Assembly: GCA_902564565.1 (NCBI GenBank)
Contig: CACFBW010000003.1
Location: 1-64,000 of the forward strand
Direction: 5' to 3'
Source of the DNA: an uncultured Pelagibacteraceae bacterium
Lineage (GTDB): Bacteria; Pseudomonadota; Alphaproteobacteria; Pelagibacterales; Pelagibacteraceae
Length of the DNA stretch: 64,000 nt
Position numbers and translations under genes: made by a program. This document shows, in pieces, positions 47,672-58,391 of this stretch. The notes beneath the pieces are model-generated. The model did no database searches, had not been told where the DNA came from, and saw only the letters and a program-made list of their open reading frames with translations. How positions within the stretch are numbered: the stretch's first letter is position 1; each line of letters starts with the position of its first letter.

Positions 47672-48604
47672 TTATTTGAATAGGTCTGAAACAGATGTGG
47701 AGTTAGATATTCTTTTAATGGCTTCACCCATTAAGTTTGAAATTGATAGCACTTCAATATTATTAGCTTTATTAGTTTTACCCAGGTTGTCTATAGTGTC
47801 AGTAATTACTAATTTTTTTATTGCAGATTTATTAATTTTATTTATTGCATCACCACTTAAAACTCCGTGAGTTATGTAGACATAAACTTCCTTTGCTCCT
47901 CGATCTTTTAAAGCTTTTGCTGCATTAACAATTGTTCCACCAGAATCAATTATATCGTCTACTATAATGCAAGTTTTATCCTTAACATTTCCTATTACAT
48001 TCATCACTTGTGATTTTCCAGGCGAGGGTCTTCTTTTATCAACTATTGCTAGACCAATATCTAACAATTTTCCTAAGGCTCTTGCTCTTTCTGTTCCCCC
48101 AACGTCAGGAGCAACGCAAATCATATTTCTACTTTTAATGTTTTTTTTAATATGTCTAGCAAAAATTGGCGTTCCAAATAAGTTATCTACCGGTATATCA
48201 AAAAAACCTTGAATTTGACCAGCGTGCAGATCAACTGTTACAACTCTGTCTGCTCCTGCTTTAGTTATTAAATTGGAAACTAATTTTGCAGATATTGAAG
48301 TTCTTGGCACAACTTTTCTATCTTGTCTGGCATAGCCAAAATAAGGAATTACAGCAGTAATGTTTTTTGCTGAAGATCTTTTAAGCGCATCTATACATAG
48401 CAATAGTTCCATTAAATTGTCGTTAGCTGGTGAAGATATAGATTGGATTATGAAAATACTATTACCTCTTATATTTTCATTTATTTCTACATAAATTTCT
48501 CCGTCTGCAAATTTTTTAATACTTGAATTTATTAACTTTGATTTTAAATTTTTAGCGATTTTTTTGCTTAAGTTTTTATTACTATTTCCAGTTAACAATT
48601 TCAT
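47672..48604 (-). CDS. prs: ribose-phosphate pyrophosphokinase
   Basis: [51 protein letters not shown]. Confidence 0.95.
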   Translation of the reverse strand: MKLLTGNSNKNLSKKIAKNLKSKLINSSIKKFADGEIYVEINENIRGNSIFIIQSISSPANDNLMELLLCIDALKRSSAKNITAVIPYFGYARQDRKVVPRTSISAKLVSNLITKAGADRVVTVDLHAGQIQGFFDIPVDNLFGTPIFARHIKKNIKSRNMICVAPDVGGTERARALGKLLDIGLAIVDKRRPSPGKSQVMNVIGNVKDKTCIIVDDIIDSGGTIVNAAKALKDRGAKEVYVYITHGVLSGDAINKINKSAIKKLVITDTIDNLGKTNKANNIEVLSISNLMGEAIKRISNSTSVSDLFK

Positions 48605-48613
48605 TGAGATATC

Positions 48614-49375
48614 CTAATTAATCATAATTATTGAAATATTTCTACCATAATCATTTTCTTTTTTATGTATAGATCTTCTTGCACTAAAAAAGTTATTTTT
48701 TGGATTATAGGTATCCTTATTAATTATATCTATTTTATTTAATCCTAAGCTTTTCAATTGGTAGTAAACATACTTATTTAGGCCAAAATATGTTTTATTT
48801 TTAATTTTTTTAAAAAAAATTTCATTTTTTTTACTTTGTTTTAAAAATTTAGTTTTAAAATCCTTCTTAATTTCATAACTTTTTTCAGATATACAGGGTC
48901 CAATTGTAGCAATGAGGTTTTTTGATTTACTGCCGCTTTTAAATAGAAATTTAATAACTTTTCTGACAATTCCTTTGTAGATACCTTTCCAGCCAGCATG
49001 AATGGCTGAAATAATTCTACGATTTTTATCATAAATTAACACTGGAACACAGTCGGCTGTCAAAACTCCGATAATAATTTTTTCTTGGTTTGTTATTAGA
49101 GCGTCACCTGTAAGTTTTTTTTTGTAATTTTTGTAATTTTTATTTAAAAAATGAAACTTATTGCTATGAACTTGATTTAATAAAATGAGCCTTTCATAAT
49201 TAGGAGCAAGTCTTTGACAGGCTGTTTTTAAATTTTTATTTACATTTTTTTTGTTATCTGATGAGCCTATTCCACAGTTTAAACTTTTATATATTCCTTT
49301 GGAATGACCTCCTTTTTTATCAAAGAATCCATGGCTTATTGTTTTATATTTTGAGAGTTTTTTTGATTTTATCAA
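48614..49375 (-). CDS. pgeF: purine nucleosidase / polyphenol oxidase family (YfiH/PgeF)
   Basis: HGFFDKKGGHSKGIY, LLNQVHSN, TADCVPVLIYD, AIHAGWKGIYKGIV. Confidence 0.88.
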   Translation of the reverse strand: MIKSKKLSKYKTISHGFFDKKGGHSKGIYKSLNCGIGSSDNKKNVNKNLKTACQRLAPNYERLILLNQVHSNKFHFLNKNYKNYKKKLTGDALITNQEKIIIGVLTADCVPVLIYDKNRRIISAIHAGWKGIYKGIVRKVIKFLFKSGSKSKNLIATIGPCISEKSYEIKKDFKTKFLKQSKKNEIFFKKIKNKTYFGLNKYVYYQLKSLGLNKIDIINKDTYNPKNNFFSARRSIHKKENDYGRNISIIMIN

Positions 49376-50424
49376 TTTTTAAATCCCATTTTAAATTTTA
49401 TATTTTTTTTTGATATAAACATAACTTTGAACAATTTTCCCATTGCATTTTCATCTATTAGTTTCTTTACCCTATAATATATGTTTGCTTTTTCAGAAAA
49501 AGGTAGATTTTTTGAAATAATTTCTGCTCTTTCTAATATACCTAAATCCTGCAAAAATTTTTTTTGACTTGTTATTCCGCTAACTTTTAATCCAAGTTTT
49601 GTTACAATTTTTTCAATGAGCTTAAAATTTATATCATAAGATATATCGGATTTACCAAAATTTTCCAAAACATTGCTTAGCTTATGTTTTGATATAGATT
49701 TAAGAGTATTTTTCATTTTTTCATCAGTATACCCATAATCTATCATTAATAGACCACCACTTTTGTGTTTGATTATTTTAGAAATAAATTTCAAATACTC
49801 TATAGATAACGGTGAATATTCAATGAATTTTTGCTTATGAGATATTTTAAAACCAATTTTTTTTTCAAATTTTTTTATATTTATTAATTTATCTAAAAAT
49901 TTTGGCTTATGTGATTTTGAATATTTTATGTTTTTTTCATACCATTTATTTTTTTTTTTAACAAACTGTTTTATGGGCAATGCATCAAAAAATTCATTAG
50001 CAATAAATATGCTAGGTAAATTAGATAAATAACTTAAATCATTTAACCAATTGATATTATAATTTTTCAATTTTTTTTTTTGTATCTTTTTTAAATAAGC
50101 ACTTTTTTCTAAAATATTGATATTGCAAGATTTTTTTATTAATGGAAATTTTTCAAATGTTTTTAATATTTGAAAAATCATTTCTCCGTTACCGGCACCA
50201 AGTTCTACAAGATTAAATTTTATTGGAGATTTTAATTTTTTCCAGAATAAAATTATCCAAATTGCAATCATTTCAGAAAACAATACAGAAATATTTGGAG
50301 ATGTAATATAGTCTCCATTTTTTCCAAATGGATTAAACTTCATATAATAACCAGACTTTCTATTATACAAAGCTTTGTTAATATATTTGTCTAGGGTAAA
50401 GATTTTATTTTTTCTAAGTTGCAT
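49372..50424 (-). CDS. NDUFAF7/COG1565 SAM-dependent methyltransferase
   Basis: YYMKFNPFGKNGDYITSPNISVLFSEMIAIWI, LVELGAGNGEMI, FIANEFFDALPIKQF, LLMIDYGY. Confidence 0.88.
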   Translation of the reverse strand: MQLRKNKIFTLDKYINKALYNRKSGYYMKFNPFGKNGDYITSPNISVLFSEMIAIWIILFWKKLKSPIKFNLVELGAGNGEMIFQILKTFEKFPLIKKSCNINILEKSAYLKKIQKKKLKNYNINWLNDLSYLSNLPSIFIANEFFDALPIKQFVKKKNKWYEKNIKYSKSHKPKFLDKLINIKKFEKKIGFKISHKQKFIEYSPLSIEYLKFISKIIKHKSGGLLMIDYGYTDEKMKNTLKSISKHKLSNVLENFGKSDISYDINFKLIEKIVTKLGLKVSGITSQKKFLQDLGILERAEIISKNLPFSEKANIYYRVKKLIDENAMGKLFKVMFISKKNIKFKMGFKN

Positions 50425-51187
50425 TATTTTTTTTAAAAAACAAATAAATTCCAAAAATAAAGAAAATAATACTTACTAGTTGTCCTAAACTAAGATCAAA
50501 AACTATATAACCAATTTGTGGATCAGGAACTCTATAAAATTCTGCTAAAAACCTAAATATAGAATAGAATATTAAAAATAATGAAGAAATCACCCCAGTT
50601 TTACTAAAAATATTTTTTTTTACCATGTAGTTTAATAAAATAAACAATATTACACCTTCTAAAATTGCTTCATAAATTTGTGACGGATGTCTTGAAATAT
50701 TATCTATGGCTAAAAATTTTACAGACCAAAAAACATCGGTTTCTTTACCGTAAAGCTCTGAATTAATAAAATTTGCTATTCTGCCAAAAAAAATTCCTAT
50801 AGGAGCGGTTAAAGAAATTAAATCCAAAAATATATAGGTGTCTATTTTATGTTTTTTGCTAAACAATAAGGTTGCAATAATTACTCCTATTAAACCTCCA
50901 TGAAAAGACATTCCACCATTCCAAATCATAAAAATTTCAGAAATATTTTCCAAGTAATATTTTAAGTTATAGATTAATATATAACCTAATCTTCCACCTA
51001 TAATAATTCCAAATATTATGTATGCTATTAAATCATCAAATAAATTAAGAATTTTTTTGTCTTTTATTAATTTTTTTTTGCAGTAAATCCAACCTAAAAC
51101 AATTCCCAAAATATAAGCAATTGAATACCACTTAATTTCTAAAGAAAGAAAATTAAATGCAACGGGGTCAAAATTGTTTATAAACAT
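50414..51187 (-). CDS. lgt: prolipoprotein diacylglyceryl transferase
   Basis: IWNGGMSFHGGLIGVIIA, GRIANFINSELYGKETD, RHPSQIYEAILEG. Confidence 0.95.
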   Translation of the reverse strand: MFINNFDPVAFNFLSLEIKWYSIAYILGIVLGWIYCKKKLIKDKKILNLFDDLIAYIIFGIIIGGRLGYILIYNLKYYLENISEIFMIWNGGMSFHGGLIGVIIATLLFSKKHKIDTYIFLDLISLTAPIGIFFGRIANFINSELYGKETDVFWSVKFLAIDNISRHPSQIYEAILEGVILFILLNYMVKKNIFSKTGVISSLFLIFYSIFRFLAEFYRVPDPQIGYIVFDLSLGQLVSIIFFIFGIYLFFKKNNAT

Positions 51188-51232
51188 TTTAATTATATAA
51201 ATTTAGAGTATATTAGTTTTTTAAAGGAATGT

Positions 51233-51484
51233 ATGTCAAAATCAAAATTTGTAATTGATAAATTAGCTAAATTATTTGAACAAGGACTTGTATCCTACAA
51301 AGATTTAAGCTCTGAAATTTTGAATATTTTAAGATCAAAAAGAGACGAAATAATTTTTAAGATGAAAATAACTAGCAAAGAAGAAACAGAAGTACAAAAT
51401 CGAAGAATTGAAAATTTAGAAAGAAAAATGGAAAAAATAGAAAAAGTTATTAAAAAAAAACCTAAAAGGGCAAAAAAATTTTAA
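51233..51484 (+). CDS. ubiK: UbiK/BMFP-family accessory factor
   Basis: Short coiled-coil protein, NRRIENLERKMEKIEK. Confidence 0.7.
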   Translation: MSKSKFVIDKLAKLFEQGLVSYKDLSSEILNILRSKRDEIIFKMKITSKEETEVQNRRIENLERKMEKIEKVIKKKPKRAKKF

Positions 51485-52775
51485 CTCTTAGTCCTTTAAT
51501 TGGAGATGTGTCTAACATAATATTTCCACCATGCGACCTAATTATATCTGATGCAATTGATAAACCAAGGCCAACACTTGATTTTGCATCTCCACGACTT
51601 TTATTTATTTTGTAAAATGGCTTAAATACATTTTCATATTCTTTTTTATCTATTCCTGGTCCATCATCGTCTATAGTTATAATATTATGGTTATTACTTT
51701 TAGATAGCTGGACATGAACCTTATTTGCATATTTAATACTATTTTCAATTAAATTATTTATACATCTTGTTATTAAGTTTTTCCTTCCATCCATAAATAT
51801 ATTTTCAGTTATTTCAGAAGTTATGTTTTGGCTTTCATATTTTCTAATAATATTAATTATTAAATTAGCTAGATTAAACTTTTCACTCTTTTCTAAAGAA
51901 CGAGAACTTGCAAATTGCAAATATTCATTAAGCATTTTTTCCATTTCTTGAACATCTTCCGATAATTTTTTTGAGATTTCTTTATCTTTTATAAATGTTA
52001 GTTGTAATTTTATTCTTGTTAAAGGAGTCCTAAGGTCATGGCTAATTCCAGATAACATTTCTGATCTTTGATTTAAATGTTTTAATATTCTTTTTCTCAT
52101 TTTGTCAAATTCGTATCCTGCTTGCCTAATTTCTAAAGCGCCAGATGGCCTAAATTCATCAACATCTTCTCCTCTACCAAATTTTGCAGATGCTTTAGCT
52201 AAGTTAATAATAGGTCTAGTTTGGTTTTTTAAAAATATTAATGCAATTATAATTAATAAAAATGCTGGCAGAGTGATCCATAAACCAAAAATTCTTGCTG
52301 AAGTGTTTGTCACTCTATCTTTAGGAACAGTGAATTGAAAATATCCATCCAAATATTTTATTTTTAAATTAATTAATTCTTGCATGGAGGTTGTATCAAA
52401 CCAATAATCACTAAAGTGAGATTTAAGTTCTCTTCTTAAAGTTCTGTCCATTGGACTAAACCATCTTTCTTGATCATCTTTTGGTAAAATTTTGTTAACA
52501 ACATATTTAACTTTTAAATTATGTGCATTTGAAAAAAGTTTTGTTAGTGAATCTTTATTATATTGTTCATTATCATATGCATCTATAAAAAATTTAATTT
52601 CACCAACAAGTGCCCTTGTCATTCCTTTGTTAGTTTTAATCCATAGACTGTCAAAAAAAACCACAGAAATAATTATTTGCAAAATAATAATTGGAGTGGC
52701 AACTATAAGTAATGCTCTATAAAATAATTGTTTAGGTAGTAGATTTTTTATAAATTTATTCAATCCATAAAACAT
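51462..52775 (-). CDS. envZ: sensor histidine kinase (EnvZ-like)
   Basis: HAMP region, GISHDLRTPLTRIKLQL, N-box NLIENSIKYA, DDGPGI, GLGLSIASDIIRSHGG. Confidence 0.88.
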   Translation of the reverse strand: MFYGLNKFIKNLLPKQLFYRALLIVATPIIILQIIISVVFFDSLWIKTNKGMTRALVGEIKFFIDAYDNEQYNKDSLTKLFSNAHNLKVKYVVNKILPKDDQERWFSPMDRTLRRELKSHFSDYWFDTTSMQELINLKIKYLDGYFQFTVPKDRVTNTSARIFGLWITLPAFLLIIIALIFLKNQTRPIINLAKASAKFGRGEDVDEFRPSGALEIRQAGYEFDKMRKRILKHLNQRSEMLSGISHDLRTPLTRIKLQLTFIKDKEISKKLSEDVQEMEKMLNEYLQFASSRSLEKSEKFNLANLIINIIRKYESQNITSEITENIFMDGRKNLITRCINNLIENSIKYANKVHVQLSKSNNHNIITIDDDGPGIDKKEYENVFKPFYKINKSRGDAKSSVGLGLSIASDIIRSHGGNIMLDTSPIKGLRVKIFLPF

Positions 52776-53433
52776 AACCGGCTCCCCTTATTGTTTGAAG
52801 ATATTTTGGATTTTTTGGATCAATTTCAATTTTTTTTCTAAGTCTTGTTATTATTACATCTACTGATCTTTCTTTGTGAATATCAATTAAGTTACCGATG
52901 GACTCTCTAGAAAATGTTTCACCAGGAGCGTTAATCATTTTTTCAAGAATAATTTTTTCAGTGTTGTTTATTTTAAACTCATTATTATTTTTAATAATTA
53001 TTAATTTGTTTAGATCAATTTTAATATTATCAAATTCAATAAATCTTTTTTGATTTTTATTTTTTGTTTTATTTAAAATATTTTTTATTCTTAATATGAG
53101 TTCTTTTGGTTCAAATGGTTTAGGTAGATAGTCATCAGCGCCCACTTCCAAGCCTTCAACTCTTTCTTCAGCCTCACCCCTGGCTGTTAATAAAATAATT
53201 GGAGTATTAATTTTTTCTTTATTTTCCATTGTGAATTCTAACCCGCTTTTGCCTGGCATCATTACATCTAAAACAATTAAATCAAATTTTATTATAGTGA
53301 TTTTTTCTTTAGCGTCCTCAGCGTTATTTGCAGTTGTAACTAAATAATTATTTTCATTTAAATACTGTTTAACTAAGTTTCTTATTCCTTCATCGTCATC
53401 AACAACTAATATATGTGCATTAAATTTATTCAT
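52756..53433 (-). CDS. ompR: OmpR-family response regulator
   Basis: LVVDDDEGIR, DLIVLDVMMPGKSG, GADDYLPKPFEPKEL; winged-helix C-terminus. Confidence 0.9.
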   Translation of the reverse strand: MNKFNAHILVVDDDEGIRNLVKQYLNENNYLVTTANNAEDAKEKITIIKFDLIVLDVMMPGKSGLEFTMENKEKINTPIILLTARGEAEERVEGLEVGADDYLPKPFEPKELILRIKNILNKTKNKNQKRFIEFDNIKIDLNKLIIIKNNNEFKINNTEKIILEKMINAPGETFSRESIGNLIDIHKERSVDVIITRLRKKIEIDPKNPKYLQTIRGAGYVLWIE

Positions 53434-53860
53434 TAATTATTTTTTTTAAAACATTATCAAAAAACAAAACCTCTTCTGATTTAGAATTTAAGAACGCTTT
53501 ATAAATTCTTTTTTTTTGCACAGAAAATATTTCATTAAAAAGCTTTTGTCCTTTTTCATTAAAAACATGTTTTAATCTACTGTCTTTTTTATCTTTTTCA
53601 AAAGAAATTACACCAAGTTTAATTAAATCTTTTAAAATTCTATTTAAACTTTGTTTGGTAACTTTGAGTTTTTTTAAGAGTTCTGAAACTGTAATCCCTT
53701 CATATATCGACAGCAGGTGGATAACCTTATGATGAGCTATTCCTATTGAATGCTTTTCTAAAATTTTCTTAGCGTCAGCGAAAGACTCTCTGTAACCCAT
53801 AAACAGTTTTTCAACGAATCCTTTCAATTGTTCGTCTTTTAAATATAAAAGTTCTTTCAT
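53426..53860 (-). CDS. MarR-family transcriptional regulator
   Basis: wHTH: ITVSELLKKLKVTKQSLNRILKDLIKLGVISFEKDKKDSRLKHV. Confidence 0.88.
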   Translation of the reverse strand: MKELLYLKDEQLKGFVEKLFMGYRESFADAKKILEKHSIGIAHHKVIHLLSIYEGITVSELLKKLKVTKQSLNRILKDLIKLGVISFEKDKKDSRLKHVFNEKGQKLFNEIFSVQKKRIYKAFLNSKSEEVLFFDNVLKKIINE

Positions 53861-53926
53861 AATTGGTAAGTTATATTGACATATTATAGATACAAAGATA
53901 TTTTTTTATAAAAATTAAAATCTTTA

Positions 53927-54808
53927 ATGATACCTTACGATAAAAGATCAGGTAAAATCTGGTACAACAACAACCTAGTTGATTGGGGTGATGTTAAGCT
54001 TCATGTTTTAAGTCACGGATTACACTACGCAAGTTGCGTCTTTGAAGGAGAACGGGTTTATGATGGAACTATTTTTAAACTAGAAGAACATACATCAAGA
54101 TTTTTTCACTCAGCAAAGAGAATGGGATTTAAAATACCTTACTCTGAGAGCGAAATAAATAGTGCCTGCAATAAAATTATTTCAGTTCAAAATGTTCAAA
54201 ATGGTTATGTAAGACCAGTTGCATGGAGAGGCAGTGAGATGATGGCTATATCTGCTCAACAGACAAAAATTCATGTAGCAATAGCAACATGGGAATGGGG
54301 ATCTTATTTTGATCCTAAACTTAAAGTTGAAGGCATTAAACTAAATATTTCAAAATGGAGAAGACCTGCACCAAACACAATTCCTTGGGACACTAAAGCT
54401 TCAGGTCTTTATATGATTTGCACTTTATCTAAGCACGAAGCAGAACAACAAGGATATACCGATTCGCTTATGTTAGATCACGAAGGCAATGTTGCAGAAG
54501 CCACAGGAGCCAATGTTTTTTTTAAAGACAATGAAGGAAATTTACACACACCTACGCCAGACTCTTTTTTGGACGGCATAACGAGAAGAACAGTAATTGA
54601 AATTGCTAAATCAAAAAAAATAAAGGTTGTTGAAAGAAAAATATCACCAGATGAATTAAGTAAATTTGTTGGATGTTTTCTAACAGGAACGGCTGCCGAA
54701 GTGACTCCAGTTTCATGTATTGATAAATTTAAATTTAAAGTTTGTAATACAATTTTGGATTTAAATGAAAGTTATCAAGCCTTGGTTAGAAAAAAGAAGG
54801 CAGCTTAA
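53927..54808 (+). CDS. ilvE: branched-chain amino acid aminotransferase
   Basis: LHYASCVFEGERVYDG, YVRPVAWRGSE, KASGLYMICTLSKHEAEQQGYTDSLMLDHEGNVAEATGANVFF, FLTGTAAEVTPV. Confidence 0.93.
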   Translation: MIPYDKRSGKIWYNNNLVDWGDVKLHVLSHGLHYASCVFEGERVYDGTIFKLEEHTSRFFHSAKRMGFKIPYSESEINSACNKIISVQNVQNGYVRPVAWRGSEMMAISAQQTKIHVAIATWEWGSYFDPKLKVEGIKLNISKWRRPAPNTIPWDTKASGLYMICTLSKHEAEQQGYTDSLMLDHEGNVAEATGANVFFKDNEGNLHTPTPDSFLDGITRRTVIEIAKSKKIKVVERKISPDELSKFVGCFLTGTAAEVTPVSCIDKFKFKVCNTILDLNESYQALVRKKKAA

Positions 54809-55389
54809 TTTTTATTGTCTTCAGATATTGCGTGATCTATTCCTTTTCTTATATACTCATAGCCTGTGTATAAAGTTAAAAACGCAGAAAACCATAATAA
54901 AATTATTCCTATAGTTTGAGCATCATAGTCTTGGAAGTTTATTATTTTTTTTCCAGTTTCTCCCGTTAATAAAATTGCAATAGAAAACATTTGCAAAAAA
55001 GTTTTTAATTTAGCTAAGTTTGAAACTGGCAGTTTAATCTGTCCTTTAGCTAAAAATTCTCTTAAGCCTGATATTAAAATTTCTCTTGTTAAAATTATTA
55101 TAGCTGCTATGACCTCAAAGTTTTTTATTGTTCCATTCATTACCAGCAGTATAAGTGCGGCAGCAACAATTATTTTATCAGCTATTGGATCTAAAAGTTC
55201 ACCAAGCCTAGACTCTTCTTTAAACATTCTTGCCAATAACCCATCAAGAAAATCAGTAAATGAAGCCGCAATAAAAAGAGCAAAAGGAATTACATCTCCA
55301 TAAAATCCGGGGAGATAAAAAGAAAAAACAAAAATAGGCACAATTATTATTCTGCCTATAGTTAAGATATTTGGTATTTTTATTTTCAT
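54805..55389 (-). CDS. pgsA: CDP-diacylglycerol-glycerol-3-phosphate 3-phosphatidyltransferase
   Basis: CDP-alcohol phosphatidyltransferase motif TDFLDGLLARMFKEESRLGELLDPIADK. Confidence 0.93.
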   Translation of the reverse strand: MKIKIPNILTIGRIIIVPIFVFSFYLPGFYGDVIPFALFIAASFTDFLDGLLARMFKEESRLGELLDPIADKIIVAAALILLVMNGTIKNFEVIAAIIILTREILISGLREFLAKGQIKLPVSNLAKLKTFLQMFSIAILLTGETGKKIINFQDYDAQTIGIILLWFSAFLTLYTGYEYIRKGIDHAISEDNKN

Positions 55390-55391
55390 GT

Positions 55392-57227
55392 TTATTCGTG
55401 AAAAAAGTTATATATCTTTTTTGCAACTTTTTCCTCAACTCCCTCAACAGACTTAATTTCATCTAGGCTTGCAGATTCTACAGCTCGAGCCGAGCCAAAG
55501 TGATTTAGTATGGCTCTTTTTCTTATAGATCCAATTCCACTAATTTGATCCAAAAGAGATCTGCTTATTGTTTTTTTTCTTTTTGTTCTATGAGCACTTA
55601 TGGCAAATCTATGGGCCTCGTCTCTTAATCTTTGTAAAAAAAAGAGCGCAGGATCATTTTTAGAAAATTTAATTTTTTTACCATTATGAAAGAATGTTTC
55701 ATCCCCTTTATTTCTAAATTTCCCTTTTGAGATAGCTATCATTGGTAAATCTTGCAATCCAAACTCATTTAATACTTCTTTAGCAGCCGAGTACTGTCCT
55801 TTTCCACCATCAATTAAAAGTAAATCAGGGAGGCTTAAATGGTTAGCCTTCTCAAGCAAAGCTCTTTTAAATCTTCTGCTTAAAACTTCTTTAATCATAG
55901 CGTAGTCATCTTGTTCTGCACCTTTTGATTTTATGTCAAATTTTCTATATCTTTTTTTTATAAAACCTTCTTCACCAAAAGTGATCATAGCTCCAACACT
56001 ATTTGTTCCTTGCATATGGCTGTTATCATAAACCTCAACTAAGCCAATGTTATTTTTAATATTAAATTTTTTATTTATTGATTCAAATAAATTTTTATTA
56101 TTATTTGCTTCATAAAGTTTTCTATCCAAAGCTTCCTTTGCATTTTTTTCGGCAAGAGAAACAACATTAGTTCTGGATCCTTTTTTTGTAATTGCAATTG
56201 AGATAGTTTTATTCTCTTTTGAACTTAATGTTTTTTCAATTAATTTTTTATCATTTACTTCATGATTTAAGATAACTAATTTTGGAACATTTTTATTTTC
56301 ATAAAATTGCATTATAAATGAAGACATTATTTCAGAAATATTTTGCTCAGGGTCATGTTTAGGAAAATACGATTGATTTCCCCAATTTTGTTTGGATCTA
56401 TAGAAAAATACTTGGATGCAAGTTTTTCCAGATTCCTTATATCCTGCTATTACATCAGCATCTACTAGGTTGGCTTCATTAATTTTTTGAGAAGATTGAA
56501 TTATATTTAATGATTTAATTCTATCTCTAAGAATTGAAGCTTTTTCAAAATCTAGCTTTTCACTTGCATCTTCCATTTGTTGCGATAAATTTTTTTGAAT
56601 TTCTCTTGATTTTCCAGATACAAATTTTATCACATCTTTAACTGAATTTTTGTACTCAAGCTCATCAACATATCCTACGCATGGTGCAGAACATCTTTTA
56701 ATTTGGTATAAAATACATGGACGTTTTCTATTTTTAAATGTGGAGTCATCACAGACTCTGATTTGAAATATTTTTTGTATCATTTTTATTGTCCAATTTG
56801 CAGAACCAGTAGATGCAAATGGACCAAAATAAAAACCGTCCTTATCTTTTTTTCCCCTATGCTTAATTACTTGAGGCCATTTATCTTTGCTTCCAATGTA
56901 TATGAATGGAAATGATTTATCGTCTTTAAGTAAAATATTAAACTTTGGTCTAAATTTTTTTATTAAATTTGCTTCTAAAAGTAAAGCTTCACTTTCATTG
57001 GAAGTTGTTGTGATATCTATTTTATGCGTTTGTGCCAACATTCTTTCCGTTCTAATAATATGGTTCTTTTCAGAAATATAACTCTTAAGTCTGTTGGGTA
57101 GGTTTTTTGCTTTTCCAACATAATGAACATCACCTTTATGATTTATCATTCTATAAACTCCAGGACTTTTAGGTATTAGCGAGAGTTCTTTTTTTATTAC
57201 TTCTTTTCCAAGATCAGAGCTTTTCAT
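55392..57227 (-). CDS. uvrC: excinuclease ABC subunit C
   Basis: GIY-YIG domain [67 protein letters not shown]; HhH C-terminus. Met at 57227 preferred. Confidence 0.95.
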   Translation of the reverse strand: MKSSDLGKEVIKKELSLIPKSPGVYRMINHKGDVHYVGKAKNLPNRLKSYISEKNHIIRTERMLAQTHKIDITTTSNESEALLLEANLIKKFRPKFNILLKDDKSFPFIYIGSKDKWPQVIKHRGKKDKDGFYFGPFASTGSANWTIKMIQKIFQIRVCDDSTFKNRKRPCILYQIKRCSAPCVGYVDELEYKNSVKDVIKFVSGKSREIQKNLSQQMEDASEKLDFEKASILRDRIKSLNIIQSSQKINEANLVDADVIAGYKESGKTCIQVFFYRSKQNWGNQSYFPKHDPEQNISEIMSSFIMQFYENKNVPKLVILNHEVNDKKLIEKTLSSKENKTISIAITKKGSRTNVVSLAEKNAKEALDRKLYEANNNKNLFESINKKFNIKNNIGLVEVYDNSHMQGTNSVGAMITFGEEGFIKKRYRKFDIKSKGAEQDDYAMIKEVLSRRFKRALLEKANHLSLPDLLLIDGGKGQYSAAKEVLNEFGLQDLPMIAISKGKFRNKGDETFFHNGKKIKFSKNDPALFFLQRLRDEAHRFAISAHRTKRKKTISRSLLDQISGIGSIRKRAILNHFGSARAVESASLDEIKSVEGVEEKVAKKIYNFFHE

Positions 57228-57639
57228 AGCTTCTTCTTTTAGAAATTTGTATGCCAACTGATGAACAGTTTTCCATAATTTCTAGTTTTTCTATTTGAAG
57301 ATTTATTTTATCAATTCTTTTATCCTTAAACAGTTCATCAAAAACATCTTCGGCCAATGTTTCAAGAAAGTTATAATGCTTATTTTTTACTAGTTTCTTA
57401 ATTAACTTTACAATTTTTGCGTAATTAACAATTGATTTAATATCTTTATCGTTTGAGGGTTTTTTATCTTCATAGTTAACTTCAAGAGTAAATTTTACTT
57501 TTTGAGTCTTTTCTTTTTCAAAATTGTAATAACCAAGCTTTAAATTTAATAATAAATCTTTAATTAAAACTTTTTTTTCGTAATTAAATAAACTCTTATT
57601 TTTATCTATCTTAACTATTTTAAGGTTATTTTTTTTCAT
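57214..57639 (-). CDS. folB: dihydroneopterin aldolase-like
   Basis: [35 protein letters not shown]; size and fold pattern. Confidence 0.8.
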   Translation of the reverse strand: MKKNNLKIVKIDKNKSLFNYEKKVLIKDLLLNLKLGYYNFEKEKTQKVKFTLEVNYEDKKPSNDKDIKSIVNYAKIVKLIKKLVKNKHYNFLETLAEDVFDELFKDKRIDKINLQIEKLEIMENCSSVGIQISKRRSYEKL

Positions 57640-58391
57640 TCTTTAGTTCCTATGATATCAGGTGTTTGCCAATTTAAATTTTGTCCACTATCAACAGCAA
57701 GGACTTGTCCAGTAATTGATCTGTTTTTAATAAAAAAGTCAACTGCATTACAAATTTCCGATACATTAACTTGTCTTTTTAAGGGTGTGGCTAAATATTG
57801 TTTTTGAAAATGTTTTTCACTTTGTCGTTTATTTTTAAGAGTTGGCCCTGGGGCAATCCCATTTACTCTTATTCTTGGAGCTAGGCTTATAGCGCTAGTT
57901 TTGGTCATAGTGTAGAGGCCCGTCTTACTTATTGTGTATGAGAAAAAAAATGGTGTTAATTTAAAAACTCTTTGGTCAATAATATTAATAATATTGTTAT
58001 TTTCACCTCTAATATTTTTTGAAAATTCTTTTGATAGTAATGCGGGTGCCCTTAAATTTGTCGTTAAATGACGCCCCCAGCTATCGGTAGTAAAATTTTC
58101 TAATTTATCATTTTCAAACAATGAAGCATTATTTATTAAACAATCAAAATATTTTAATTTTTTTTTGCAAAATTTAACTATTTTTTTTAAATCAGTTTCT
58201 TTGCTTAGATCTCCCTTGATCAAGTATATTATTGTTGAATTTTTTGATAATTTTTTTTTTAGATTTTCAGCATTTGATTTTGATTTATTATAATGAACTA
58301 CTATCTCAACTCCAGGGCCAGACAATTTATTTGCAATGGCTGCACCAATTCTAGTAGCGCCACCTGTTATAATTATTTTTTTTGCTTTCAC
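57636..58391 (-). CDS. SDR family oxidoreductase (FolM/pteridine reductase-like)
   Basis: [61 protein letters not shown]; next to folB. Confidence 0.85.
   Translation of the reverse strand: MKAKKIIITGGATRIGAAIANKLSGPGVEIVVHYNKSKSNAENLKKKLSKNSTIIYLIKGDLSKETDLKKIVKFCKKKLKYFDCLINNASLFENDKLENFTTDSWGRHLTTNLRAPALLSKEFSKNIRGENNNIINIIDQRVFKLTPFFFSYTISKTGLYTMTKTSAISLAPRIRVNGIAPGPTLKNKRQSEKHFQKQYLATPLKRQVNVSEICNAVDFFIKNRSITGQVLAVDSGQNLNWQTPDIIGTKE

Noticed and set aside
53876-53905. MarR operator palindrome in the marR/ilvE spacer (TTGACATATTATAGATACAA)
   Set aside because: Half-sites match at only a few positions; not distinguishable from AT-rich background.
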